This document shows, piece by piece, positions 56,047 through 64,000 of a stretch of DNA of 64,000 nucleotides; within the stretch, counting starts at the first letter, position 1; every line of letters begins with the position of its first letter. Both the position numbers and the translations under genes were made by a program. The notes below the pieces were generated by a model. It saw only the letters and a list, made by a program, of their open reading frames with translations, was not told where the DNA came from and made no database searches. The stretch spans positions 45,542,851 through 45,606,850 of the forward strand of contig CM053162.1 of the NCBI GenBank assembly GCA_028571685.1, read 5' to 3'. Origin of the DNA: Heterohyrax brucei (Eukaryota; Chordata; Mammalia; Hyracoidea; Procaviidae).

Positions 56047-58659
56047 CTACAAAAGAGGAGAAGGCTTCTCAGGGGTATTTTCCCTGGAAATGGGGTTATC
56101 ATTGATGGGCTTAACAAGACGTTCAGGTAGCCACCGAGGGGCCCCTTCTGCAGTATCATACACACGTGCGTGGCCTCTTCCCCAGATAAGAACCGGATCA
56201 GGACCGTGCCATTTGTGGGTTATGGGATTTTTTCACATAACCTTGGCATATTGATTTTTAGTCTCTTGATGCCAAAGACGATCTGCCGCAGATTTTTCAT
56301 TAAGATCTAATTGTAGGAAATTAAGGATGAACAATGCATGATTTAGGAGGTTACGAGGGGAACCTTTAGTGGAATAAACAGTGTTTGTCTTAAGTTTGGA
56401 TATGGTATACTTAAGGGTCTGGTGGGCTCGCTCTATTATGCCCTGTCCCTGAGGATTATAGGGAATGCCAGTTACATGTTTGATCTGGAATTGACCACAG
56501 AAATTTTTAAAGGTTTGTGATGTATATCCTGGTCCATTGTCGGTTTTGATTTGTTGGGGCTTCCCCATGATGGCAATACATTGGAGAACATGTGCTATAA
56601 CATTTTTAGAGGCCTCATCACTGTGGAGGGTGGCATGGAGGAACCCACTATAGGTATCAATGGTCACATGGGCATATTTGAGGTTACCAAACTCAGGAAT
56701 ATGGGTAACATCCATTTGCCAGATTTCATTGGGGAGCAGGCCCCTTGGGTTAACCCCTAGGTGGGGAAGAGGCAGAAGAGTTACGCATGCAGGACAGTTT
56801 TTAACAATTTGTCTCGCCTGTTCTCTGGTAATTTTAAACATAAGGCGGAGTGTACGAGCATTGAGGTGGTGAAGAGCATGAGCCTGTTGGGCTTTGGTAA
56901 TGGGCTCTAGGGTAGCTGAGAGGAAAAAGTGTGTTTGTTTATCTGCAAGGTTGTTGCCTTCGGAGAGGGGTCCTGGAAGGTCAGTATGGGCACGCAAGTG
57001 TCCAATAAAAAAGGGGTGTTGTCTTTTTAGGATGAGTGCCTGAAGTTGTTGAAAAAGAGGCACAGCGTTAGAAGATGATTTGATATAAGGAACAGTTTCC
57101 AACACTGGGACTGAGAGAGCTATGTAAGCACTGTCGGTGTAAAGATTGAAGGGAACATCATGTAGTATTGTGAAGACCTGTAAGATAGCGAAAAGCTCTA
57201 CAAGCTGGGCAGACCTGTAAGGAGACTGGACACTGTTTTCCTGTGAGTCTATAACCCACGCGGCAATACCAGAGGAAGATCCATCTGAAAAAACCAGGGA
57301 GGCTCCTTTCAAGGGCTGAGTAGATGTTATTTTGGGGAAGATGAAGGGGTGCCTCTGGGCAAACTGGAGGAGTTTGTGTGAAGGATAATGGTTATCTATA
57401 GTACCCTGGAATGTGACTAGGGTAATTGCCCAGTCATCATCATTTTGAGAGAGCCAGTCTGTTTGTTCCTTGGTGTAAGGAAGGATAAGCTGATCAGGGT
57501 CCCTGCCGAAATGCTGGCGGCTTTTTTCTCGGCCTAGTCTTATAAGTTTGGCCACCAGGGAGGGATAGGTGAGGAGAACTTTAGTCGGGGTGGAGGATAG
57601 GTGTATCCACAGGAGAGGGCCATTCTGCCACAAAACCCCCGTGGGTGTATGTAGTGTGGCACAGACAATAAGGGCAAAGGGCTGTTCATAAGTTATGAAG
57701 GTAACCTGTTGTTGCTGTATGGCCTCTTCAACAATGCGAAGGGCCCTTTTTGCCTCCGGATTGAGGTAGCGGGGAGAGAGGGGGCTGGAATCTCCATGAA
57801 GAGTATCAAACAATGGTTTTAATTCCCCAGTTGTAAGTTTGAGGTATGGTCGGAGCCAATTAATATCTCCCAGGAACTTTTGGAAATCATTAAGTGTGTG
57901 TAGATGAGAGGTTTTTAAGTGAAGCTTTTGAGTGGTGATTTGATTATTATTCAATTCGAAACCGAGGTAATAATAAGGGTCAGCAAGTTGTATTTTGTTC
58001 GGGGCAATTTGAAGTCCAAGGGAAGTTAGTTGGCAAGTTAGGTCCTGACTGCACCTAAGTACCTCTAAGCTGGAGGCCCCCACCAGTAAAATATCATCCA
58101 TGTAATGAATGATATAAATGGAAGACCACCGACGCCTGAGAGGGTCTACAGCCTGAGCAACAAATTTTTGACACAGAGTGGGACTATTGGCCATGCCCTG
58201 AGGGAGAACTTTCCACTGATAGCGCTGCATTGGTCTTTTAAAATTAATAACTGGGAGGCTAAACGCAAAGCGTTCTCTATCAAGTGGGTGAAGAGGGATA
58301 GTGAAGAAGCAATCTTTGAGATCAATAATGATTTTAAAGTAATTAGCTGGAATGGCGACGGGGGAGGGGAGTCCAGGTTGGAGAGCCCCCATTGTAAACA
58401 TGGTTTTATTAATTTCTCTGAGGTCCTGAAGGAGTCGCCATGACCCATTTTTCTTTTTTATCACAAATATAGGAGTATTCCAAGGAGAGGTAGTTGGTTC
58501 TAAATGTCCAGCAGCCAGCTGTTCCTGCACTAACTCTGTGGCAGCTGCGAGTTTTTGCTCAGTCAAGGGCCATTGATCTACCCACACTGGAGACTCAGAT
58601 CTCCACTTAATTTTATCAGCGTGGGGTACAGGGAAGTCAACGGCCACTACGAAAAATTT
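56047..58659 (-). pseudogene. pol: pol (RT, RNase H, integrase), one in-frame stop
   Basis: Entered by -1 frameshift at AAATTTT. Counted from GTG 58,647: reverse transcriptase with IIDLKD (107-112) and YMDD (182-185, bases 58,093-58,104). RNase H with catalytic D454 (FSDGSSSG), E484, D505 (TDSAY) and D569. Integrase with HHCC zinc residues (H590/H594 region, C618, C621) and DD35E at D646 (WQMDVTH), D703 (TDNGPG) and E739 (GIIERAH). The run of 804 open codons ends at TGA 56,233-56,235; the same frame then continues with integrase C-terminal sequence (KWHGPDPVLIWG) to TAG 56,047-56,049, so this single stop removes about 60 residues. All catalytic motifs are present. No overlap with env, whose ATG is 39 bases further. 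Confidence 0.94.
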
Positions 58660-59585
58660 TCGCTTCCCAAGCCTGAACGATTATTTTTAGGCGTTATAAG
58701 AAGAGGCTGCTTCATGCCTTGATTATTCTTTCCCAATCCCTGTCCCTGTAGGAAGCCCAAATTAAGCATCTGTTGGGTAACTATTTCATTTGGGCTACAC
58801 ATGATGACCCCCAGCTGGGATAAGACATCACGACCCCACAGATTAACAGGCAAATCCGGAACTATGTAAGGTTGAACTTGTCCTGAGTTACCCTCAGAGT
58901 CCTTCCAAGTAAGAATTTTTGAGCTTTGCTTAGGATTGACAGACTGACCAATGCCTTCAAGATGAGTTATTGAGGTCTCACAGGGCCAGTTGGAAGGCCA
59001 ATATTTAGCTGAAATTACTGTAGCATCAGCTCCTGTGTCCATTATTCCTTCAAAGGCTTTGCCATCTAACTGGAGAGTAAGTTTTGGTCTATTGGGTGTG
59101 ACTGGTTGTATCCAATATGCATCTGAGGACCCGAAGGCAACGTCAGGCCGCCGGGGAACTAAATGCCTATGGGGTGTGGGTAATAAAGGGAGCAACAAGA
59201 TTTGAGCTATTCTTTGACCTGCATGTATGGATACTGGCCCTGAGGGGGCAGAAGCTAAAAGAGATATCTGTCCTGTATAATCATTGTCAATGACTCCTGG
59301 GAGGATCTGAAGACCGGCCAAAGAGGAACTGCCACGCCCTATTATCAATCCAAACGTTTCTGGGGGTAATGGTCCTCGGACCTCTGTAGGAATGACCTGA
59401 ATGCCCTGTTCAGGGGTTAGTATTGCAGGGATGGCAGATCGCACGTCCAACCCTGCACTTCCAGGGGTGGCGCGACAGAGGGAGCTGAAACCTGTCTCTG
59501 TGTCTGCTTTTGGGGAACAAACCTGACTGCCCCTAGGTTCTGTTCCAAGGGTGGGGCCAGGGGCTGGCCCCGCTGGGAGTTTCCC
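58647..59585 (-). CDS. pro: pro: dUTPase, aspartic protease and G-patch, open
   Basis: Read by -1 frameshifting from gag; no stop from 59,585 to TAG at 58,647-58,649. Counted from the Leu (TTG) codon at 59,450, the dUTPase lies at about residues 1-95: an AGLDV start motif just at the boundary, GRGSSSLAG (38-46), GVIDNDYTG (52-60) and RIAQILLLP (80-88). The protease follows, with catalytic DTGAD at 138-142 and a GRDVL motif at about 206. A Gly-rich G-patch is at about 232-250 (GFLQGQGLGKNNQG), as in type B/D retroviruses. dUTPase limits uracil in viral DNA; the protease cuts Gag polyproteins. The frame is intact, notable beside broken gag and pol. Confidence 0.93.
   Translation of the reverse strand, partial: GKLPAGPAPGPTLGTEPRGSQVCSPKADTETGFSSLCRATPGSAGLDVRSAIPAILTPEQGIQVIPTEVRGPLPPETFGLIIGRGSSSLAGLQILPGVIDNDYTGQISLLASAPSGPVSIHAGQRIAQILLLPLLPTPHRHLVPRRPDVAFGSSDAYWIQPVTPNRPKLTLQLDGKAFEGIMDTGADATVISAKYWPSNWPCETSITHLEGIGQSVNPKQSSKILTWKDSEGNSGQVQPYIVPDLPVNLWGRDVLSQLGVIMCSPNEIVTQQMLNLGFLQGQGLGKNNQGMKQPLLITPKNNRSGLGSENFS
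58653..58659 (-). promoter_or_regulatory. pro-pol -1 frameshift site
   Basis: AAATTTT on the minus strand in pro phase (A AAT TTT), 4 bases before the pro stop. After slippage the pol frame reads straight on. Confidence 0.82.
59553..59571 (-). promoter_or_regulatory. Frameshift-stimulating hairpin
   Basis: Stem GGGGCCAG / CTGGCCCC, 8 perfect pairs with a 3-base loop, 7 bases downstream of GGGAAAC. Position and strength match known stimulators; a pseudoknot partner was not worked out. Confidence 0.75.
59579..59585 (-). promoter_or_regulatory. gag-pro -1 frameshift site
   Basis: GGGAAAC on the minus strand, in the exact gag phase for tandem slippage (G GGA AAC). After slippage the pro frame is open without a stop into the dUTPase. 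A strong hairpin follows after 7 bases (59,553-59,571). Confidence 0.9.
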
Positions 59586-61449
59586 TGTTTCGGGGGGAGA
59601 GGCTGACCGTTGATGTCAGTTTTGGAATAACAATCTACAGCCCAATGCTTGCCTCTTTTGCATCGGGGACACACCGAGGTGGGAGGCCCACGATTTTGTT
59701 TTCCCAGGGAACATTCGCGCACAAAATGGCTAGGCTGCTTGCAATTAAAACAAGTTTTTTGTAATGAGCTGGGGTTCAAGCCCTTAAGCGCTGCTCCTAT
59801 GGCAACGCCGATAGCATGAGAGGCTCCAATACCCGAACAAAGTCGGACATAATCAGAGAGATCTCCTCTGCGATGAGGTCGTAGGGCTTCTTGGCAAGAG
59901 GGGTTAGCATTTTCAAAGGCAAGGTGTTTGATAAAGGCACTGCCAGTCTCACCTTCTCCCACTAGCCTTTCGGCAGCATCGGTTAGTCTGCTGACGAACT
60001 CACTATACGGCTCATCGGGTCCCTGGCGGATGTTAGCCAATGAGGTGGTGGCTGCGCCCTTGGGGGGGAGACGTTTCTAGGCTCTAAGGCCAGCGTTTTG
60101 TATTTGTGATAATAAACCAGGGGGAAAATTTGCCTGTTTCTCATTGGTGTCATATGGAGCCCTCCCCAAGAGTTTATCTCTCGTCCAGGTGCGGGAGGTC
60201 CGGCTTTCTCCGTTATGCTGGGCCGTCTCCCAGCACAGTTCAGCAAATTCGGTACGCCAGAGAACAAAGTCTCCCCCTGATAAACAGGCCCGAGCCAAGA
60301 AATGCCAATCATTAGGTGTAAGCCATCGGTCACTAAGGCTCTCAAGCAATGCTATACTGTAAGGGGCTGTCGGGCCGTAGTTATTGACAGCCGCTTTTAA
60401 GTCTTTAACATGTTTCACATTTAAGCGGCGATATTTCTGGGGGCTAAGGCTGTCAGGTTGGACAGCATCTATATCAGGATTCTCAGTTTCTTCCTCTTCT
60501 ATCTCAGGGCTTTCCTGCTCTTCCTCACTCTCTATTTCAGTCTCTATCTGCCCGTGCTGGCTACGAGTTACCGGAAAGGTGAGGAGAGTCCTAGGACGGC
60601 CTGGGGCACCTTTTGACACATTGTTCCCGGATCGAGTTTTAGGATCCTGGGCTAGGCGGAGGGAGTTAAGCTCTTGCTCAAGGGCTTGGAGCTCCTTTTG
60701 GAGATCTGTCTGTGTCTGCGAGCTACAAGTTTTTCTAGCGTTGATATATCCTGATCAAGGGAGTTTTCAGTCGATCGGGGAGGACAGCTGGGTTCCAAGC
60801 CAAGGGGTGGGGCGGTCAGGTTAGGAGGGCCTGGAGGATGAGAAGGAGGTCTTTGAAAGGCAGGGGCCGTTAAGGGTATAGGGGTAGGCATTCTCATGGT
60901 AATGAGCAGCATTTTCTTCAAGAGTGGTCTGACCCTCAGGGGACAATGCGTTAGAATCGGGTTTATCAACGAAAGCTCTCAGGGACGGGTAAAGGACCTC
61001 GGGGGGATCAGTATGACTCCCTTGCGGGAGTGTGTGTGTTCCAAAGGCTTGAGGTTCTTCTGAAATATCAGGAGAAACTGAGGGGGGACGGGACCGTTCT
61101 TTCATAACCTTTTCACCCATCTGGGCTAGATGTTGAACATCAGGAGCATTATGAGAACTCTGGAGGACATCATTTATCAAATTCCAATAAGAAAAACAAG
61201 TGACTGGGACCTTCTCGGGTCCGAAAGTTTTATAATAGTAATTCAGACAATCTCCAACCCGTTTCCAGATTTGCAGGCTAATGGTGCCTTGCTGCGAAAA
61301 CCACGGACAAATGTCTGATAGGAACATAAAAAACTGAGCTAAGTCTTTCTTTTTCGCCTTAATTTTCCGCCTATCCAATGATTTTTCAATGCCGGTAAGA
61401 AACAAGTCATGCGAACTTAATTCCTGTTCCATGTCTATATAGAACCACC

Positions 61450-61457
61450 ACTTACCT
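61450..61457 (-). promoter_or_regulatory. Likely major splice donor
   Basis: AG|GTAAGT on the minus strand, a consensus 5' splice site in the leader, about 20 bases before the gag ATG. It would give the env mRNA leader. The matching acceptor was not identified. Confidence 0.6.
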
Positions 61458-61636
61458 CTTCAGACCAAACTCGCAGGGCGGCTACTCCCGCGGTGATCAG
61501 GACAAGTTTGACTCACGGGCAGCTTTTCCCGTGGAAACTTCAGTCGAGCGAGCTCACACCCGGTGCGGTCGCTCAGGACGCCTGGCCAGGACTTCCTTCT
61601 CCGTGGTGGGTTTCTTTCAGCAGCTCCGTACCTCGG
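61458..61636 (-). other. Proviral 5' leader
   Basis: From the primer site to the splice donor, about 180 bases, GC-rich; expected to hold the packaging signal. Short overlapping open frames on both strands have no family resemblance. Confidence 0.6.
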
Positions 61637-61655
61637 GCCCCACGTTGAGGCGCCA
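61637..61655 (-). promoter_or_regulatory. Primer-binding site, tRNA-Lys1,2 type
   Basis: TGGCGCCTCAACGTGGGGC on the minus strand, four bases inside the 5' LTR. It matches the complement of the 3' end of tRNA-Lys (CUU/1,2), the primer of Mason-Pfizer-type betaretroviruses, except for one extra T after TGGCGCC. Confidence 0.85.
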
Positions 61656-61771
61656 GTTTTGCCCCGGCCCGCAGGACAATTCAACGAAAGGACGAGGGGG
61701 AGCCTGTGAAAGTAAGCAGGAAAGGCGGAAAAATGGAAGGCAAGACAAGAATCTGATCAAGCCTCGAAGTT

Positions 61772-61777
61772 TTTATT
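61772..61777 (-). promoter_or_regulatory. Poly-A signal in 5' LTR
   Basis: AATAAA on the minus strand, only about 13 bases past the TATA box and so probably upstream of the RNA start. The copy in the 3' LTR is at 54,617-54,622. Confidence 0.7.
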
Positions 61778-61789
61778 GTGACAGCCCGG

Positions 61790-61797
61790 TATATATA
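61790..61797 (-). promoter_or_regulatory. Proviral TATA box
   Basis: TATATATA in the 5' LTR, on the sense (minus) strand. Transcription would be expected to start about 25-30 bases further on, near 61,762-61,768. Confidence 0.7.
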
Positions 61798-62045
61798 GCA
61801 GTGGGAATGGAGGGAGGGATCAAGTGACGTAGGGATGGAGTGACATTTGGAGTGAGGTAGTTGTCGGCTGGGGATTGGATATACATGGGACTAAGGCAGT
61901 GACATCAGGCAGGAAGTTTTTCGCGCGCGCGGGCCTTTTGAATTTCGCGGGCGCGGGCTTTTTCAAACTTGGCGCGCGCGGGCTTTTTCAGCCCTACAAG
62001 CTTCCTGTATGTCGGGGCCTGGGGGCTCACCCACGGCTCCCGACA

Positions 62046-62051
62046 CAGCAC
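62046..62051. repeat. Right TSD of provirus
   Basis: cagcac, identical to 54,499-54,504. Confidence 0.93.
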
Positions 62052-62705
62052 AGATTGCATCTGAACATCAAGAAAACAAAAATCCTCACAACTGGAACAA
62101 TAAGCAGTATCATGAGAAATGGAGAAAGGACTGAGGTTGTCAAGGACTTCACTTTACTTGGTTTCACAATCATTGCCCATGGAAGCATGAGGCAGGAAAT
62201 CAAAAGATGCATTACACTGGGAAAACCCGCAGCAAAGGACCTGTTTAAAGTGTTGAAAAGTACAGATGTTACCTTGAAGACTAAGGTTCACCTGACCCAA
62301 GCCATGCAAAAGCTGAACAATGAATAAAGAAGACAGAAGAACTGATGCCTTGGAATTGTGGTGTGGAGAAGAATATTGAATGCATCATTGACCTCCAAAG
62401 AACAAACAGGATCTGTACTAGAAGAGTAAGAGCTGAGTGCTCCCTGGAAGCAAAGGTGGTGAGACTCCGTCTTATACACTTTGAATTTGTTGTCAGGTGG
62501 GATTAAGACACCATGCTTGGTAAAAGAGGCAGACAGCCAAAAAGAGGAAGACCCTCAAGAAGATGGAATGACATAGTGGCTGCAACAGTGAGCTTAAGCA
62601 TTGAAACAATAGTGGGCACGGCACAGGACTAGGTAGTGTTTCAGTTCTGCTGTGCACAGGTTTGCTGTGAGTTAGAACCAACTCAAACGCACCTAACAAC
62701 AATAG
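62052..62705 (+). mobile_element. BovB/RTE LINE 3' end
   Basis: Plus-strand copy: 'gaacatcaagaaaacaaaaa', 'ccttgaagactaaggttcac', 'agacagccaaaaagaggaag', 'ccaactcaaacgcacctaac'. The C-terminal RT/3' region only, with an internal deletion near 62,310. The provirus lies at or within a few tens of bases of its 5' boundary. Confidence 0.85.
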
Positions 62706-63469
62706 CTTCTAGACTGCCGCTTCTCCAAGAGCTAGCTTTTGGGTGGTTATAGATTTAACCACTGAATGCAGGGAGTCACTTATTTTAGGGGAATTTCTTG
62801 AGGAAGCGAATGTACAACATCCTCTGGTATCGTATCTCAATATTTAATCACTCATACATCAAGCTGTCCTTCTTAGACATTCCCAAATGCTCTTGCTGCA
62901 ATAAAAAGTTTTCTTGTCCATCATTTGCGAAAATAGGTAACAAGTAATCATTCTTACAAGGAAAGTTTTATAATTATTCTTCATTGCCCTTGAACTTTCA
63001 TCTTTCTGTGCAAATCTTTAGGTGGCATTTTATTTTTGTGCTAATGTGGACTGGTAAAAACTGTTTATCCAGTGGTTGAAAAATATCTCCACAGTGCACA
63101 AAGGATGTGGAGATTCTGATAAAGAACTTCAAGCCCCAAACATCCAGAAATGCCTTTGTTATTAGTATGTAGACACCTGAATTTTAAGCACCTTTTTGGG
63201 AAAATTAGTTTGTAACTAAGACGTTTTGGGGTGTAACCCTTTCTGGATTTCACTTAAAAAAAATACATTACTAATGACTGTCATTCTTTGACTATCAATC
63301 ACTGATCTTTTTTGTGTTACTTGTCCTAATGCAACTTCCATACAAATACGTGGCACTAAAAGATTTAAGTTCAGAGAGTTTTAAAAAGATTCTAACTTTA
63401 CTTCAGCTGCCTAGTGTTGTTCAAAGTCCCAACTCCTCTGGAATTTACCTGTTTTTTTGACACACCTTA
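62706..63469. other. Unassigned sequence
   Basis: No repeat or gene recognised; likely unique DNA. Confidence 0.45.
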
Positions 63470-64000
63470 AGAGAGAGCGCTGACAATTCACCTGATGCAG
63501 ACTGAGTCAGAAGCGCACGTGTAAAGTCTGAGACAGGCACGAAACCTATATGGAGGTGGGGTTGGCAGTCGTGGAACTGCCTGAGTTGGGCTGACCCTTG
63601 AACAGTCCCCACGCAAGTGCCAAAGTTCCATCTTTGAACGTTCTCTTTCTCTGACGACTTCAACATTCTATCCAAAGGTAAGCATCTCGTGAGGGCTCAC
63701 GCACGCCACTTCTCCACCGCTGAGAAAACTAAGCGCCTATCTCAGCAGAAAGCCGGGAAGGAAGAGGAACCAGGGTACCGGGTGATGGCTGCGTTCTGGT
63801 GGGGTAGACTCTATTGAGCACTTTTTTCGATATCCTAACCTCCTCGTCTTTTTAGTGGACCCCTTACACCTCACTGTTTATTCCTTAATGAGTCCTCACC
63901 CTTCCAGACCAGATGTGGTGAGTGGTTAGCGTCCACTGAGAAGGATGTGGCCTCTGTCGAAGTTAACTGCTGTGGGGTAGCTCTCAGGCTGGCTGAGCTC
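63470..64000. other. CpG-enriched unique sequence, possible exon/promoter edge
   Basis: From about 63,470 to 63,780 CpG is clearly denser than in neighbouring non-viral DNA ('gcgcacgtg', 'cacgcacgcc', 'gccgggaagg'). 'ccaaag|gtaagcatct' at 63,677/63,678 is a good plus-strand splice donor. No long coding frame. This could be a non-coding first exon or only a GC-rich island. The window ends before it can be judged. Confidence 0.3.

Larger units (their letters stand above)
59417..61432 (-). pseudogene. gag: gag (MA, CA, NC), broken
   Basis: Structural polyprotein. ATG at 61,432. The matrix domain (61,432 to about 61,090) has betaretroviral features such as GPEKVPVT and CPWF. Residue 2 is Glu, so the usual Gly for N-myristoylation is absent. 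The Pro-rich middle is read in frame 1 to about 60,895, then in the next frame to about 60,715, then frame 1 again, implying two compensating indels. A coiled coil follows (LQKELQALEQELNSLRL). Capsid sequence is interrupted by an in-frame TAG at 60,077-60,079 and resumes in the same frame (59,417-60,076). Nucleocapsid has two CX2CX4HX4C knuckles (CFNCKQPSHFVREC, CPRCKRGKHWAVDC). It ends at TAA 59,417-59,419, overlapping pro. Confidence 0.92.
54505..62045 (-). mobile_element. Endogenous betaretrovirus-like provirus, 7.54 kb
   Basis: Complete proviral architecture on the minus strand: 5' LTR 61,660-62,045, primer site, splice donor, gag, dUTPase-protease, pol, env remnant, polypurine tract, 3' LTR 54,505-54,890. 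LTRs are equal in length (386 bp) with 5 mismatches. A 6-bp duplication cagcac flanks it, as expected for betaretroviral integrase. gag/pro/pol are betaretroviral, env is gamma-type. Coding defects seen: two gag frameshifts and an in-frame TAG, an in-frame TGA in the integrase C-terminus, and an out-of-frame env deletion. Base composition is more GC-rich than the surrounding repeats. The call as a provirus is secure; family naming rests on motifs only. Confidence 0.97.
61660..62045 (-). repeat. 5' LTR
   Basis: 386 bp, same ends as the 3' LTR. Contains the U3 GC-rich repeats (61,917-61,991), a TATA box at 61,790-61,797 and AATAAA at 61,772-61,777. It drives transcription of the provirus toward lower coordinates. 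Confidence 0.96.

Noticed and set aside
55844-56254. Plus-strand 136-codon frame opposite env/pol
   Set aside because: Shadow of the env signal region and integrase C-terminus.
59754-59760. AAAAAAC heptamer as the gag-pro slippery site
   Set aside because: It is in the wrong phase for gag (codons CAA AAA ACT) and lies before the first zinc knuckle; GGGAAAC at 59,579-59,585 fits phase, hairpin and position.
60384-60824. Plus-strand 146-codon frame
   Set aside because: Antisense shadow of gag; Ser-rich because it mirrors a Glu-rich stretch.

Overview
This window is mammalian intergenic or intronic DNA. Its signature is Afrotherian, most likely elephant. About twenty copies of a tRNA-derived SINE match the AfroSINE type (head with a box-A/B-like 'gtggttaag...gttcgaatcc', tail '...gctatgagt.ggaat..actcga.ggcaa'). 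They sit with a BovB/RTE LINE whose 3' end has the same tail, young L1 copies sharing one 3'UTR, and a lineage-specific MaLR-type LTR. I found no host protein-coding exon, tRNA, rRNA or CRISPR array that I can support. Nearly every long reading frame belongs to a transposon or an endogenous retrovirus.

Layout. 1-10.4 kb: old unique sequence with SINEs, MIR and MER5-type fragments, a mariner derivative, and a BovB/RTE LINE (minus strand, 5.7-9.6 kb) carrying a 5'-truncated L1 inside a 17-bp target-site duplication (TSD). 11.1-12.4 kb: a full-length but dead mariner. 12.7-15.8 kb: L1 3' ends, a head-to-head RTE, and two MaLR-type LTRs. 16.5-23.7 kb: a complete 7.2-kb L1 (minus) with a 12-bp TSD. 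24.3-28.6 kb: mosaic of older antisense L1s. 28.7-31.9 kb: LTR, L2 and SINEs. 31.9-46.7 kb: one old plus-strand L1 split by two MaLR-type LTRs, a SINE, a different solo LTR and a second near-complete minus-strand L1 (34.0-40.4 kb). That second L1 lacks exactly 763 bp of 5'UTR, at boundaries that look like a GC-AG intron. 46.7-54.5 kb: mostly unassigned sequence with SINEs, LTRs and a palindromic mariner remnant.

54,505-62,045 (minus) is the most striking element, a structurally complete endogenous retrovirus. Two 386-bp LTRs differ at 5 sites, a 6-bp TSD (cagcac) flanks them, and it has a tRNA-Lys1,2-type primer site and a polypurine tract. Its gag, dUTPase-protease and pol are of betaretrovirus type and are linked by two -1 frameshift sites (GGGAAAC plus hairpin, then AAATTTT). 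Its env is of gammaretrovirus type, so the element looks recombinant. It is defective as seen: gag has two frameshifts and a stop, pol has a stop in the integrase C-terminus, and env has lost its middle. The right edge (63.5-63.8 kb) is relatively CpG-rich with one consensus splice donor, the only weak hint of a host promoter or exon.

Family names are from recognition of sequence character, not a database search. Repeat boundaries without a stated TSD are approximate, typically within 20-50 bp.
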